DNA from: Batkoa obscura
Lineage: Eukaryota > Entomophthoromycota > Entomophthoromycetes > Entomophthorales > Batkoaceae
Length of the DNA: 64,000 nt
Direction: 5' to 3'
Assembly (NCBI GenBank): GCA_030770535.1
Contig: JASVEC010000002.1
Location: 806,001 to 870,000, forward strand
The notes beneath the pieces are model-generated. The model saw only the letters and a program-made list of their open reading frames with translations, was not told the DNA's origin and did no database searches. Numbering within the stretch: the stretch's first letter is position 1; each line of letters opens with the position of its first letter. A program made the translations under genes and the position numbers. Positions 50,587 through 61,393 of the stretch are shown here, in pieces.

Positions 50587-53043
50587 TTAATCAACTTGTT
50601 TCAAATTTTCTTTCTCTTTTTCCATTTCTCTTTTTTTCCTTTCAGCTTCCTCTTTCTTATCATAATAGCGGTTCATATTATCTATCAACTCTTTTTTTTT
50701 GAGCTCCTGCTCCTTATTATAATAAAAGATGGGTTGACTTGGGGGTAAAGGTTCTAATATAATAGGTTTAGTTATAATTTTGATTGGCTCAACTATAGGG
50801 CTAGCTTTCATATTCCGCCTCCTTTCTTCTTCAGCCTCTCGAGCCTCCTGAGCCTCAAAAATTGCCCTTTTTTTATGTGATTCTTTAAAGTGAAATTCAA
50901 TGTTATCAATGAAATCTTGCACCTTTGGTGGTAATTTAACTATTCCACTCATTTCATTTTTTTCTTTGCTTAGTTCTTGTATTAGTTTATCTGAATTAAT
51001 AGTAACTTGATTTTGATTCTGGTTTTCTATGCTTGATGGTAATGCTTCTAAATTAACATCTTGGTTTAAAATATTCGAGCTAGCTGATTGATCGTTTTGA
51101 GATACAACTGAATCAGTTCGGGTTTTTACTGTTCCCTGTCCGTCAAACTTTAATAGAGAAGAAGTTTTACGATAAAACTCGGTAGTATGCGGAAATTGAG
51201 TTTCATCTAAATGATCACCCTGTTGGTAACATTCAAAGATCCAAGCATGAGAAACAATCTTCACACCATTTTCTTTGGCTTTTAAAAAATCGCCGAATTT
51301 TTCCTGCCTGCATCTACTAGAGTGAATAAAGTGGGTACATTTTTCTGGTTCAAAGTTAACAACATATTTTGCTCCCATCAACCGTGCCAATGGCCCATAC
51401 TCTGGTATTAAGTGACTGATCCTAGGACTAAAGAATAAGGTACAACCTTTCAAATAATCTCCTTTCGATTTTAGTCTGGATAAATTTTTTATTTTTCCAG
51501 ATGGATCCAAGATTATACTTTGCATTTCATCAACAAGCCCACTAACTATCAAATATTAATATTGTTTTACCTATTTATTATAGCCTTACTTTCAGTACTA
51601 CCATTCGACTTCAAAACATCTTGTTTTAAATCTAATTTCGATGGTTTGTTGGCTGGTTTAGCTAATTCAACTCTGATTTCATCAATAATTTCGTCGTCTA
51701 TTAAATGTTAATATAATATCACTTTGGGTACTTTATAGTTCACCTCCAATACTATTAGGAATCCCAGAAACTTCCCGATTTAAACTTGTTCTTTCTGGTT
51801 TTTTAGCTATCCTAAATCTTTCTAATTTATGGGGTGATGAAGCAGCCCTAGGGAGTGTACGCTTGACACGAGATGAATTTTCTGGATCAATAGATTCGGG
51901 GGGTGGAACCCTTTTTTGAACTCTATTGTATGCCCCTTTATTTACGATAGCTTCTAAAACGTATGGGTGGTTAAGATCTCTCTATGAAAAAACAATCAAT
52001 TTCCATAAAATATATAGTAGATAATAATACTGTTTCAGTTACTCTATAAAGCCACTCTTCAGCTATAATGAACATATTTGATTTCAAGGCAGCATTATAT
52101 TTATCGCCTGTAAACTTTGCGCAAATCAAATGAGTATTTCTAGTTGAAAACCCATGCGTGAATTTTCCACCTAAACAATGTTAATATCGTTAATTAACAT
52201 TGAAAAATCAAACTACCTAAATACATTATAATAGTACATAGTTGCCTCTTTTTGATGGTCGTAAATCCAGTGCAAGCAAAGATATAGTTCTCGAATTCTA
52301 AGATTTATTAGCGAATGTTTAAATGGCATTTTAAAAATACCTTTAATAGCGTCGATTTTTTTCCTTGGTAAAAACAAAAAATTTTGTTGTGGATGATGAA
52401 TAACAAATTCCTGATAATAATTAGTTAATCTTTACAATCTTAAATTAAGCTTACATCATAGCAACATTCCAACCAAGCATAAGTAACAGTAGCCACATTT
52501 TCATCGTTTTGAAAGTTGAAATCTGAGTCTTCGGATAAACTAAAAACATTAATAAAATCGAAATATCAATAACTACTGCTAACCTTGTTGTAGGAAGTAC
52601 AATAAACTTAGGGAAGATACAATATTCCTTTTTTACTATTGTGCCTCCCATAAAATTAATTAAAGATATGACTTCAGCTTTCTAAATAACAATTATTAAC
52701 GTTATTTCTAAAATACAAACTATATACTTTAGCTCTTGAATTTTCCACTCCTTCATACCCATGAAGTGAAAAATTACAACCTTTGAACATAATAGAACGG
52801 ATCTCTCTATAAAAATATACATTAATCAATATGGCTCTCTAAAATTAAAACGGTGGGTTACTTATTCGTTTTATTGGTATTTTTTGTTTTAAATTTTATT
52901 GGGAATTGTAACATGAACCGCTTCCAAAACTGAGAACTAATACCATCCATTGAAGTATTAATATTATTGTTTTTTTTATAAGGAACGGAGCCATTTCGTT
53001 TGATCCCTTCTCTGTTGATTTCGATACTGTTGAGCCATTCCAT
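50587..53043 (-). CDS. Multi-BRCT protein, TopBP1/Dpb11-like
   Basis: Eight or nine exons encode about 680 residues. A first BRCT (about 52800-52350) has FKGCNFSLHGYEG, LINFMGGTIVKK and VTYAWLECCYDE. The second (about 52330-52040) has GGKFTHGFSTRNTHLICAK and IIAEEWLYRV. A Ser/Pro/Arg linker follows. A third BRCT (about 51470-51180) has FFSPRISHLI, LMGAKYVVNFEPEKCTHFIH and KIVSHAWIFECYQQGDHLDE, followed by FPHT. That last end resembles TopBP1 BRCT6 (HLPESLYPHT). The C-terminus is a charged coiled coil. BRCT repeats bind phosphoproteins in replication start and checkpoint signalling. The set looks like TopBP1 BRCT4-6 without the N-terminal BRCT0-3. The exact orthologue is not certain; PTIP- or Rtt107-type proteins are alternatives. 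Confidence 0.75.
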
Positions 53044-53496
53044 CTTGTAAATTTGAAATTAAAACTGAGTTTCATATTTTTAGTAAATTTCAAAAATATT
53101 AGCAAACTGTTCTTTTTGGTTTGATTAGCATTTTTAAAATCAGTACTTAATTCAATATAGTTTTTAAATCAGTTAAAAGGATAAACACTATGAGACTAAT
53201 AATTGTTGTTAATATAAAGCAATATATTCAGATTTATTTATGCAAAAATAGGAGATAACTTTTATCTTTGGTACTTATAAACGTTAAAAAGGGGCATTAG
53301 TATTTCATTAATCAAAGCATAATAATGTATATAAAATAAACTAAAGCTCAACTTTAAATAGTTTAGAAACTGTAGCATTTTAAAAAAAACCTACAAAACT
53401 TTATGTCCAAAATTTAAATGGAATTTAATTGGATTACTTTGAATATTATATCTATTTTTAATTTTCAACTTTATCTTTTAAAAGTTATTAAGAAAA
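53044..53496. other. Divergent promoter region, BRCT gene and U2A'
   Basis: 453 bp between two divergent start codons. AT-rich, with no repeat recognised. It should carry both promoters. Confidence 0.5.
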
Positions 53497-54390
53497 ATGA
53501 GATTAACAGTTGATATAATCAATGAAAGTGAATGTCGAATTAACCCATTAAAAGATCGTGAGCTTTACTTAAGAGGTAAATTAAACAAACTGAGTAGTAA
53601 TGGTAGTAGACATTAATTCATCTTTTCAGGTTTAAAAATCCCTGAGATTGAAAATTTTGGTTCTACAAAAGTAAGTGTATTATTCTAGGCTAAAAGTAGA
53701 AATATAACATCTATCTTCCAGGACTTAAACGATAGTATTGACTTAAGCGATAATGATTTATTACAATTGGGCAACTTTCCTTTATTACCTCGGTTGAAAA
53801 AATTATACTTAAGCAACAATCGTATCAGTATCATAGATCCCTTAATTGCTAAGCAGTTGCCAAATCTAAATACATTAATATTAACAAATAATCAAGTGAG
53901 TGGTTTGGAGTACCTACTACCATTGAAAGAAATGAGCAAATTAGAGCATTTAAGTTTAATTGGGAATCCAGTAGTGAATTTAAATTATTATCGATTGTTT
54001 TGTATCTTTTTATGTAAGAAAATTAGGTTTGTTGACTTCCAAAGAGTCAAGGATGAGGTAAGTCTAAAAATAATTATTTTTTGATATTGATATTAATTTT
54101 AATTTTAACTTATAGGAAAGAAAACAAGCAAATAGCTTATTTTTAAATGAAAAAGGAGAGTTTAGTTCTATTGCCTTAGGTATCATTAACAAAGTACCTG
54201 CTAAAACCTTTGAAGCTAACACAATCGCCACACAAAATAGTAAGTTTTTTTAATGTCTATTAATTATTTTATCTTAATTTATTGATTATTTTTAGATGAA
54301 GTTAAAAATACAAGTGCCCTTCAATCTTTAACTGAAGAGGAACAAAAAAGAATTCAAGCTTCTTTAAATAAAGTTTCTAATTTGGTTTAA
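53497..54390 (+). CDS. LEA1: U2 small nuclear ribonucleoprotein A' (Lea1)
   Basis: Leucine-rich-repeat protein that binds U2 snRNP B'' and stem-loop IV of U2 snRNA. Exons read MRLTVDIINESECRINPLKD, ELYLRG|LKIPEIENFGSTK|DLNDSIDLSDND. One larger exon follows with LPRLKKLYLSNNRISIID, LPNLNTLILTNNQVS and LEHLSLIGNPV, then YYRLFCIFLCKKIRFVDFQRV. The LRR set and the cap motif are those of U2A'. The tail (ALQSLTEEEQKRIQASLN) is short and acidic/basic mixed. About 230 residues, near the family length. It converges with kexin, 89 bp apart. Confidence 0.94.
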
Positions 54391-54479
54391 GATAAATAAA
54401 AATAATAAAATAAAATAAAAATAGCCATGTTAAAGTTTTTCTTTTATTTAAATAATGATAAATCAGCCAAATAAAAGTT

Positions 54480-57458
54480 TTATTCCAAAGATCGAACGCC
54501 ATCTGTACTTGATCTATTTTCATCAGTTTGGTCATTATCTACATCTAATAACAACTCATCTTCATCTTCAGCAATGTATAATACATCAGTGCTAACATTA
54601 GCATCCTCCTCCTTTATGTCACCCCCCTCATCATCATGATAATGTTCATCATTATCATCATCTTCATCATCTAATTCTTGTAACTGATAATCATGTTCTT
54701 CATCATTTAATAAAGACATTTCTCTCATCTGTTGATCTCTAAAAGGTTGATTTTTATATCTATAAAATAGCATAATACTTAACACAATCAGTACAATAAA
54801 ACACAGCAATAAAATAACATAGATCATAAAACTATTCTGGCCTTGACCTAAAGAGTTAAGCTGAGATAATAATTGACTATTATATTGCTCTTTGTTTTTT
54901 TGTTCTTCTTCTTTAAGTTTTCCATTGCCTTGATTTATTACTTTCTCTGTGTTCACTGGTGCTTGTTTACCATCTTCAGTAGCCGTTGGAACCACATTAC
55001 TCTCTATGCTCTCCTTTGTCAAAGCAGTCTCAGCTTTATCAAGTGTTATCGTCTTTGTTAAAAAAACATCTTTCATAGACTCAACACTCGAAGTAATATT
55101 ACTAGGTAAAACATAACTAGTTACCTTTGATGGTATTTCACCATTTACTTCGGATATAATTACCTTTTCTTCCTCTTTTTTATTATCTTCATGTATAATT
55201 GTAGGTCTATCATTATTATCATTTTCTAAAGGTATAGTACTATCTCCATACAATGTCATATGCCAACTTATAAAATCCCCAATAGCAAATGGGTCTTTGA
55301 TATCTTTAACTCTTAATTTCCACTCTCCCTCAGCTGGTTCATCCCTAAAAACAATAGCTTAAATTTAACATTTTATTATATTATTATAAATTATTACCAA
55401 TGTTTCACGGTCATAAAAGTCCAATTTGGGAATCCTTGATCGCTATTATCCTTTAATCTAGGTACACAAATCTCTGAAACAATACCATTAGGAGATATTA
55501 AATCAATAGCAATGTCTGATCTTCTGCTATGAATAATATTCACAGTAACAGTTACATGTTCCAAAGACTTAAACTTCCCATTGTTTAAATCCTCTTTTTT
55601 AATGACTGTTGAAGACAGGATACCTTCATGATCTTGAGGTATTCTTTGTTGTACCATAACAGTAGGTGTAGTTAATTTCATTTGTTGATTTTTGCTAGTA
55701 AAGTTCATAGCATGATGAACATATTTATAACCATCTACTTTGCCATATCCATATTTTGGACTATACCATCTTCCCATCCATGTTTTACTCCAGCTTTCAT
55801 CTTGTAGATTTACTGGGACTGCTGCTTGTACTGAAATATGTTGAAAATCGCGCCAGGTAAGGTCAGGTCTTTTTTGAAGTGCCAACGCTATAATACCTGC
55901 CATCATTGGTGCTGCTGCGGATGTACCACCATGCGAATCCGTACATTGGCTATGCCAAGAGGAGGAAGTATACTAAAATATTAAAATAAATTAATGTCAG
56001 ATATAATAAAAAAGGCAGAACTCATTACAATTCTAGCTCCAAAATTACCCGAAGAATAGGCGGTAATCATCATTGCAGTACAAGCTTCTGAATAAGCTGG
56101 ATGTTGGTTTTTAGCATCTACAGAGCCGACAGTAATGGAATAGATAGAATTAGTATACCCATCGAAGTTACAGTTATCTCCATTGATACCACCATTACCA
56201 CTAGCAAATACAAAAATGCTACCTTTTTTTTGCCTGCCGTTTTCAGCTCCATTTTTAATTGCTTCTTCCACTATCTTCGGTGGTCGATCCATAGCTAAAC
56301 CATCATCTGGTGGTCCCCAAGAACAGGAATAGATCTGATTAATTTGATATTTATAATTGATTGCAATAGCCTCTGCATCATCCGTTATTTCTTTGGATAA
56401 TACACGTATCCCTTTATAATAAATTAAACATTATAAGATAAATTAAATACTATTATGCTTGTTTTTACCTGATACTTTTGACTCATAAGCAATTCCAACT
56501 CCACAATCATTATTACGTATACCAGCAATTTGACCGGCACAACGAGTGCCATGAGTATCTTCGTCTAACATTGGCATTGGTAATGGTCTTTCATCATTAA
56601 AATCATATGAACCTTCAGCAAACTAATGAATGAAATTTTTAAGCTTTAAATTAAAAAATTTTAATGTTTTTAATTACAAAATTTTCTTTAATATCCCGAT
56701 GTTCATAATCAATACCTAGTAGAAAAACAAATTTAATTCTAGTTTTTGACGTAATTGAATCATTTATTTACCGTCATCTACAATAGCAACAATAACTCCT
56801 TTACCAGTGATACCTTTAATAATTTTAAAATATTAAACATTTTATTAATAAAAATTAATCAAACTACTATCTACCTTCCTCCCACAACTTCGTAATGTTT
56901 AAATCATTTCCTTCATCCTCTTGGTTATGCTAAAAAAAGCATAAATACTAATTTCAAGAACAAGTTTAATCTCTAACTTACAAAATGCCACTGTTTAGGG
57001 AACCCTGGGTCTCTTATACCCAATAAAGCATATCTCGTCATATTCAATTCTTTTACCTTACTCGGTCTACCTTTTCCTACCGGCCCTCTTTTCACTCTTA
57101 GCTTAGGCACTTGTAAATTAAACTCTGAGATACCATTATTTTCTAGTTGGCTCCTTTTGGATTTATTGGTCTTGTATAGCAGTGAATGTAATGGATCCTT
57201 ATTCAAATTGATCTGCTTGTTTCGCAAAAATAAATGATAATCTTTTAGTTCTCCTACAGGACCCACATAACTTAGATTGTAACGTTTAGCAAGTTCTAAT
57301 GGGGTTTGGGTTGAATCTAGTTTTAATGTGTAGTAATTGTTTGACTTGTGGTTGTAATGATATTGGCGAGTGCTTGTTTCAGTACAGACAATCGATATAA
57401 AGAGTAAGAATAATAGTAAATAAAAATGCCATTTTAACGGGTTTAATGGGGTTAACAT
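54480..57458 (-). CDS. KEX2: Kexin, Kex2-type proprotein convertase
   Basis: Golgi membrane serine protease that cleaves proproteins after dibasic sites. Start set at the ATG at 57458 ([10 protein letters not shown]); the hydrophobic signal is [17 protein letters not shown] propeptide ends at the self-cleavage site LRVKR|GPVG. The subtilisin domain has aspartate in VAIVDDGIDYEH, histidine in [10 protein letters not shown], the oxyanion asparagine in FASGNGG and serine in [14 protein letters not shown] domain follows ([20 protein letters not shown], then GEWKLRV and ISWHMTLYG). A Ser/Thr/Glu-rich stalk, one transmembrane helix ([20 protein letters not shown]) and a very acidic cytosolic tail complete it. 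About 870 residues from eight exons. All catalytic residues are kept. Confidence 0.95.
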
Positions 57459-58185
57459 TAGATACAAGGATATAATAAATAGAATGTTTTTTTAATAAAA
57501 AGTAAATAATTAATTGATTTTTATAGAATAGTTAAAATAATTTATTTAGTTTAAGCTTATTGGTAGATTTATAATTTAACATGCTTTTTGAACCTTCAAC
57601 TCCAACTTGATTTTTCATAATAAGCAAATGATAAATTTGTAAATTTCTAATTTTTTTGATTGTTAATTTACCGAGGTTTATATTGTGAATTTAAAAAAGC
57701 ACATTAAAGTCAAAAGAAATAGCTTTGAACAGATAAAAACAGTCAAAAAAATTTAATTAATCATTAATAAGTTTAATGACTTTATTAGATTAAAATAATT
57801 AATATCAAATACTTGATAAATCCTGATTTATTTTAAAAAACAAAATAGTTGAATATAATGAATGATATGTTGACGAATGATTAGTCGAACAAAAAATAAA
57901 GAAAAAAGTGACCAAACACGCCAGCAATTTAGAACAAAAAACTCTTACATAAAGATTAAGCTAATAAAAGACAACAACGGTCAACATAAAAAGTGCAAAA
58001 AGAATAAAAGTGCAAAAAGAGTCAAAAGTTCTATAATTTACTTAATAATATTGCACCAATTAATAAATTCAAAATTCAATAGAAGATTTAGAAATTTTAT
58101 AAAAACAAGTAATTATTGAAAAGTTGATTTATATAAATTTTTAAGTTTGAATTTTTTTAAAAAAAATAGAAAAAAAGAAAGTAAT
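57459..58185. other. Divergent promoter region, kexin and 4EHP
   Basis: 727 bp, strongly A/T-rich, with long A-rich stretches on the plus strand. A frame at 57877-58119 has only low-complexity Lys/Asn content and is not considered a gene. Confidence 0.5.
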
Positions 58186-59051
58186 ATGGCAATCCAAGGC
58201 GTCATACCATCAACGGGAAGTAAATTAGTACAATTAGAAAAGAATGCATCAAATTCGAATGGTAACTTGGTGACAAACTCTAATTCTAACAATAGTGTAG
58301 CATCTACTACAGCTACAGTAAACTCAGAAATTCATCCATTACATTATACTTGGACCTTTTGGTTTATGCACCGTCCCCCAGGTCAAAAGATTACTAACTA
58401 TGAGGAGTCGATGAAAAGGATCGCTTCTTTTTCCTCTGTAAGTTTATAATAATTTCGTTAGATTAGTGATCATAGTATTAATATTGATAATAATATTACA
58501 GATTGAAGATTTTTGGGCCGTATATTCCCACTTACGTCGTCCAAGTGATTTACCTACCATCTCCGATTATCATCTATTTAAACATGGGGTAAGACCAGTT
58601 TGGGAGGTAAGAGATTAATGATTTTTATAGAAGAGATAGAAGCGTATTTATTAAAAACCATAAATTCATAGGACCCAGAAAACATAACTGGAGGTAAATG
58701 GTTAATCCGAATAAAGAAAGGTTTAGCTTCACGTTATTGGGAAAGTTTAGTGCTAGCTATTATCAGTGATCAATTCGAAGTTGGTAATGAAGTTTGTGGA
58801 GCTGTGCTTTCAATAAGATTAAATGAAGATATTATTTCCGTTTGGAATAAAACGGCTAAAGACCAAGAGATTACTGGGAAGATTAGGTAGTTCTTATATT
58901 TTACTTTAATTAAAGTTGTTTAATGTATGCTTTTTTATTTAGAGACACTTTGAAAAAGGTACTTGAACTTCCAGCAGAAACAGTCATTGGCTATAAAACC
59001 CATGATGATGCTCTTAAAGATAATTCTAGTTTTCGTAATACCACTTTATAA
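58186..59051 (+). CDS. EIF4E2: Cap-binding protein eIF4E class II (4EHP/eIF4E2)
   Basis: Binds the mRNA 5' cap; class II proteins usually repress translation because they bind eIF4G poorly. Start is the ATG at 58186 (MAIQGVIPS). Four exons give about 240 residues. The core HPLHYTWTFWFMHRPPGQKI, NYEESMKRIASFSSIEDFW, YSHLRRPSDLP and PVWEDPENITGGKW is clearly the 4EHP type. So are IRIKKGLASRYWESLVLAI, CGAVLSIRLNEDIISVWNKT, and IRDTLKKVLELP. The position of human eIF4E W56 is tyrosine (NYEES), as in class II. The W43 position keeps tryptophan (WTFWF), unlike human 4EHP. W102 (VWED) and W166 (SVWN) are kept. It converges with MDM10. Confidence 0.94.
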
Positions 59052-59185
59052 ATAAAAACTAAAATTTTAACTAGCTTAAATTGTTACTAAAAAAGATAGA
59101 AAACACTGCTTATTTTATGTTTGAAATTTAAATTTTATAATACAACAATTTAAAATTAATGGTTTATATTTTATTATTATGATTT

Positions 59186-60458
59186 TTAATCTGAAAAATA
59201 TTGTAATTGAATACCCATAGATTTCAACATAGTATGAGAATTCAATTGATTAGTATTATTAGAATTAGTAGGGGAGGCAATATTCAATCCCAAAGTATAA
59301 TGTAATTGTCGATATTTCCCACTAAAAAGTACTGAAAAGCCCTAAAGAATAATATTAAGGCGTTGAAACAATCTATTATAAAGAATAATTTCCATAAACT
59401 CTCTTACCTTACTTAAACTATACTTTGTTTTAATCATTCCTTCCTCTTTATTTCTCCATTCTAATCCTAAAGCATAATCTGATTCTAAAGAATGAGTATT
59501 GAAATAATACCTTGTACTACCAATCAATTGTGGATTTATCATATTTGTATAAGCTAAAGTTAAATGGCCCATAACTGGATTTATTGTTAATGTCATATCG
59601 GCTGGACTAGGAAATAGACCAAATCTACGTAAACCAAAAGACACTAAAATAATAATGGAGATAAATAAAATGGTTAATGAAATAGAGAGATCCTTACCAC
59701 CACCAATTTTTTTAGCAGCTGAAAAATAAATCTCTCCACCTAAAGACCAAAATGGGTTATGGTTTGTTCGACTGCTTCCTTCTGTAATTTTATAAAGGGT
59801 GCGTATGCCTAATAGTTTATCATCAGAAGTAAAAGAATATTCAGTACACCATTTTTTAACCTCATGTTGTATTAAGAAATATGACTAAAATAAAATAAAA
59901 AAATGAATCATTACTATTCAAAATAAACTTACATGTGATTTCCCACTCTCATATGGTGTCATGATACCAGATAAAATAAATTGTAGGTTATTGTTGATTT
60001 TTTTAGTAAACAAAGCTTCTAGTCTGGGTGTAGGTAGATATAAATGTGAATAAAATAAATAATTGATATCATTAAGTTTATCTTCTTTTGTTTCGTTGAT
60101 TCTATTTAATTTATCAAAAAAAGTATTATAATAAATTAGTTGATTTTTTGGTAAGTTTAAACTTTGATTGGTATAAATGTATCCTAACGAACTTTTTAAT
60201 TTACTCATATCATTGTTACCACTTAAACTCAATTTATTTTTTTCACCTCGTCTGCCACTTATATAGCCATTGATACCTATTGGAATCTTAAAGTCTAAAA
60301 TATCTAAATCGAAAATTATAAATAATGTGAACAAAGAATAAAAAACAAAACATCAAATTACCATTAGAAGATTTACACAAATTGGAATATAAATTTTCTT
60401 GATTGAAATCATTTAATTCAAAGTATTTGTATAAACAATATTGCATATAATCATACAT
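59186..60458 (-). CDS. MDM10: Mitochondrial distribution and morphology protein 10
   Basis: Beta-barrel of the mitochondrial outer membrane. It is part of the ERMES tether to the ER and associates with the SAM complex. Four or five exons give about 350 residues. Exon 1 reads MYDYMQYCLYKYFELNDFNQ, then ENLYSNLCKSSNG, and continues DILDFKIPIGINGYISGRRG. This arrangement matches fungal MDM10 starts, where an ENLYSNL motif leads into the first strand. Later parts show alternating hydrophobic strands: WSLGGEIYFSAAKKIGG, VSFGLRRFGLFPSPADMTL and GSTRYYFNTHSLESDYALG. The last strand GLNIASP...KSMGIQLQYFSD ends in aromatic residues like a beta signal. The gene is confined to fungi and relatives, supporting the host assignment. 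Confidence 0.9.
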
Positions 60459-61393
60459 AATACTACTATTTTTACTCGATTTTTTTTCTATTTCTATGTT
60501 TTTTTTAAAAATGATAAAAAGTATTTGTTTAATTGGTCAGCTATTTAGTTAAATTTAGTTGCTTCACTTGAGTTTTATTCTCAATGTTACATTCAATAAG
60601 GTATTAGTAGCAGTGTTATTTTCATTTACTATTATAATTATAATAAATAATTTAATAATACTGAATAATATCAATAGCTAAAATAATATCTATTCACTTA
60701 GACTAAGTAAAGCTATACTGTTTTTTGGTTTCATTACTTTTCCATTTTTTAAGTACTATTTGAGTGGAAAAATTGTTAGTAAAATTCTTAAACAAAAAAA
60801 TATATCCCCATATTTGTTTAAATTAAATAAAGCAGTTTTTCATTATTTTGATATTTTAGTATATTAATGTTTAATTTTTTAAATTTTTAGTGCTTTTTAA
60901 GGGTCTCCTTACATTTGTAATTGTTTTGTAAAAACTGCTGACCCAGTAGTCATTTTGAAACTTTTCAAGCAATATACTACATCCTCACATATTACGCTTG
61001 GAAAAAATCAGCCCTCTAGCATTTTTCTAACCCCATTATTATTTGGACTTTTTGACCTACTCTCATAACTGTGGAGTATTGTTGTATTAAAAAAGTTAAG
61101 TTAATAAAAAAGGAGTCATATAAATAGTTTTGATGCTTGATATCTCCTCCTTCTTTTGACTACTTATCTCTTGTTATTTTCTTTTATAATTTACTTTTTT
61201 AAGTAAGCCATATAGTCCCCCTGAATGAGTAAATATATAAAAAAGAGTTGCAAATGAATTTAATGCGAGTTGTATCCATTTTCAGTCATCATCAAAAATT
61301 CTAATACTAGTGAATGAAAATTAACATCAAACAGGATTTAATATTATTATGTTTATTATTACTATTAATAAAAAAGAAACTATTATACTATAT
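60459..61393. other. Intergenic region, PLD1 to MDM10
   Basis: 935 bp with one MITE (60718-60809). Otherwise AT-rich, with no gene. It should hold the MDM10 promoter and the PLD1 poly(A) site. Confidence 0.5.
60718..60809 (-). mobile_element. ~97 bp MITE, copy 28, eroded left end
   Basis: TTTTTTGGTTTCATTACTTT...ATATATCCCC with core intact. The left terminal G-run is lost. Confidence 0.8.

Noticed and set aside
57458-57467. Kexin start three codons further upstream
   Set aside because: That codon is TTG; the first ATG is at 57458.
57877-58119. 80-residue open frame before 4EHP
   Set aside because: Almost only Lys, Asn, Gln and Ile, in A-rich promoter DNA; no splice or homology support.
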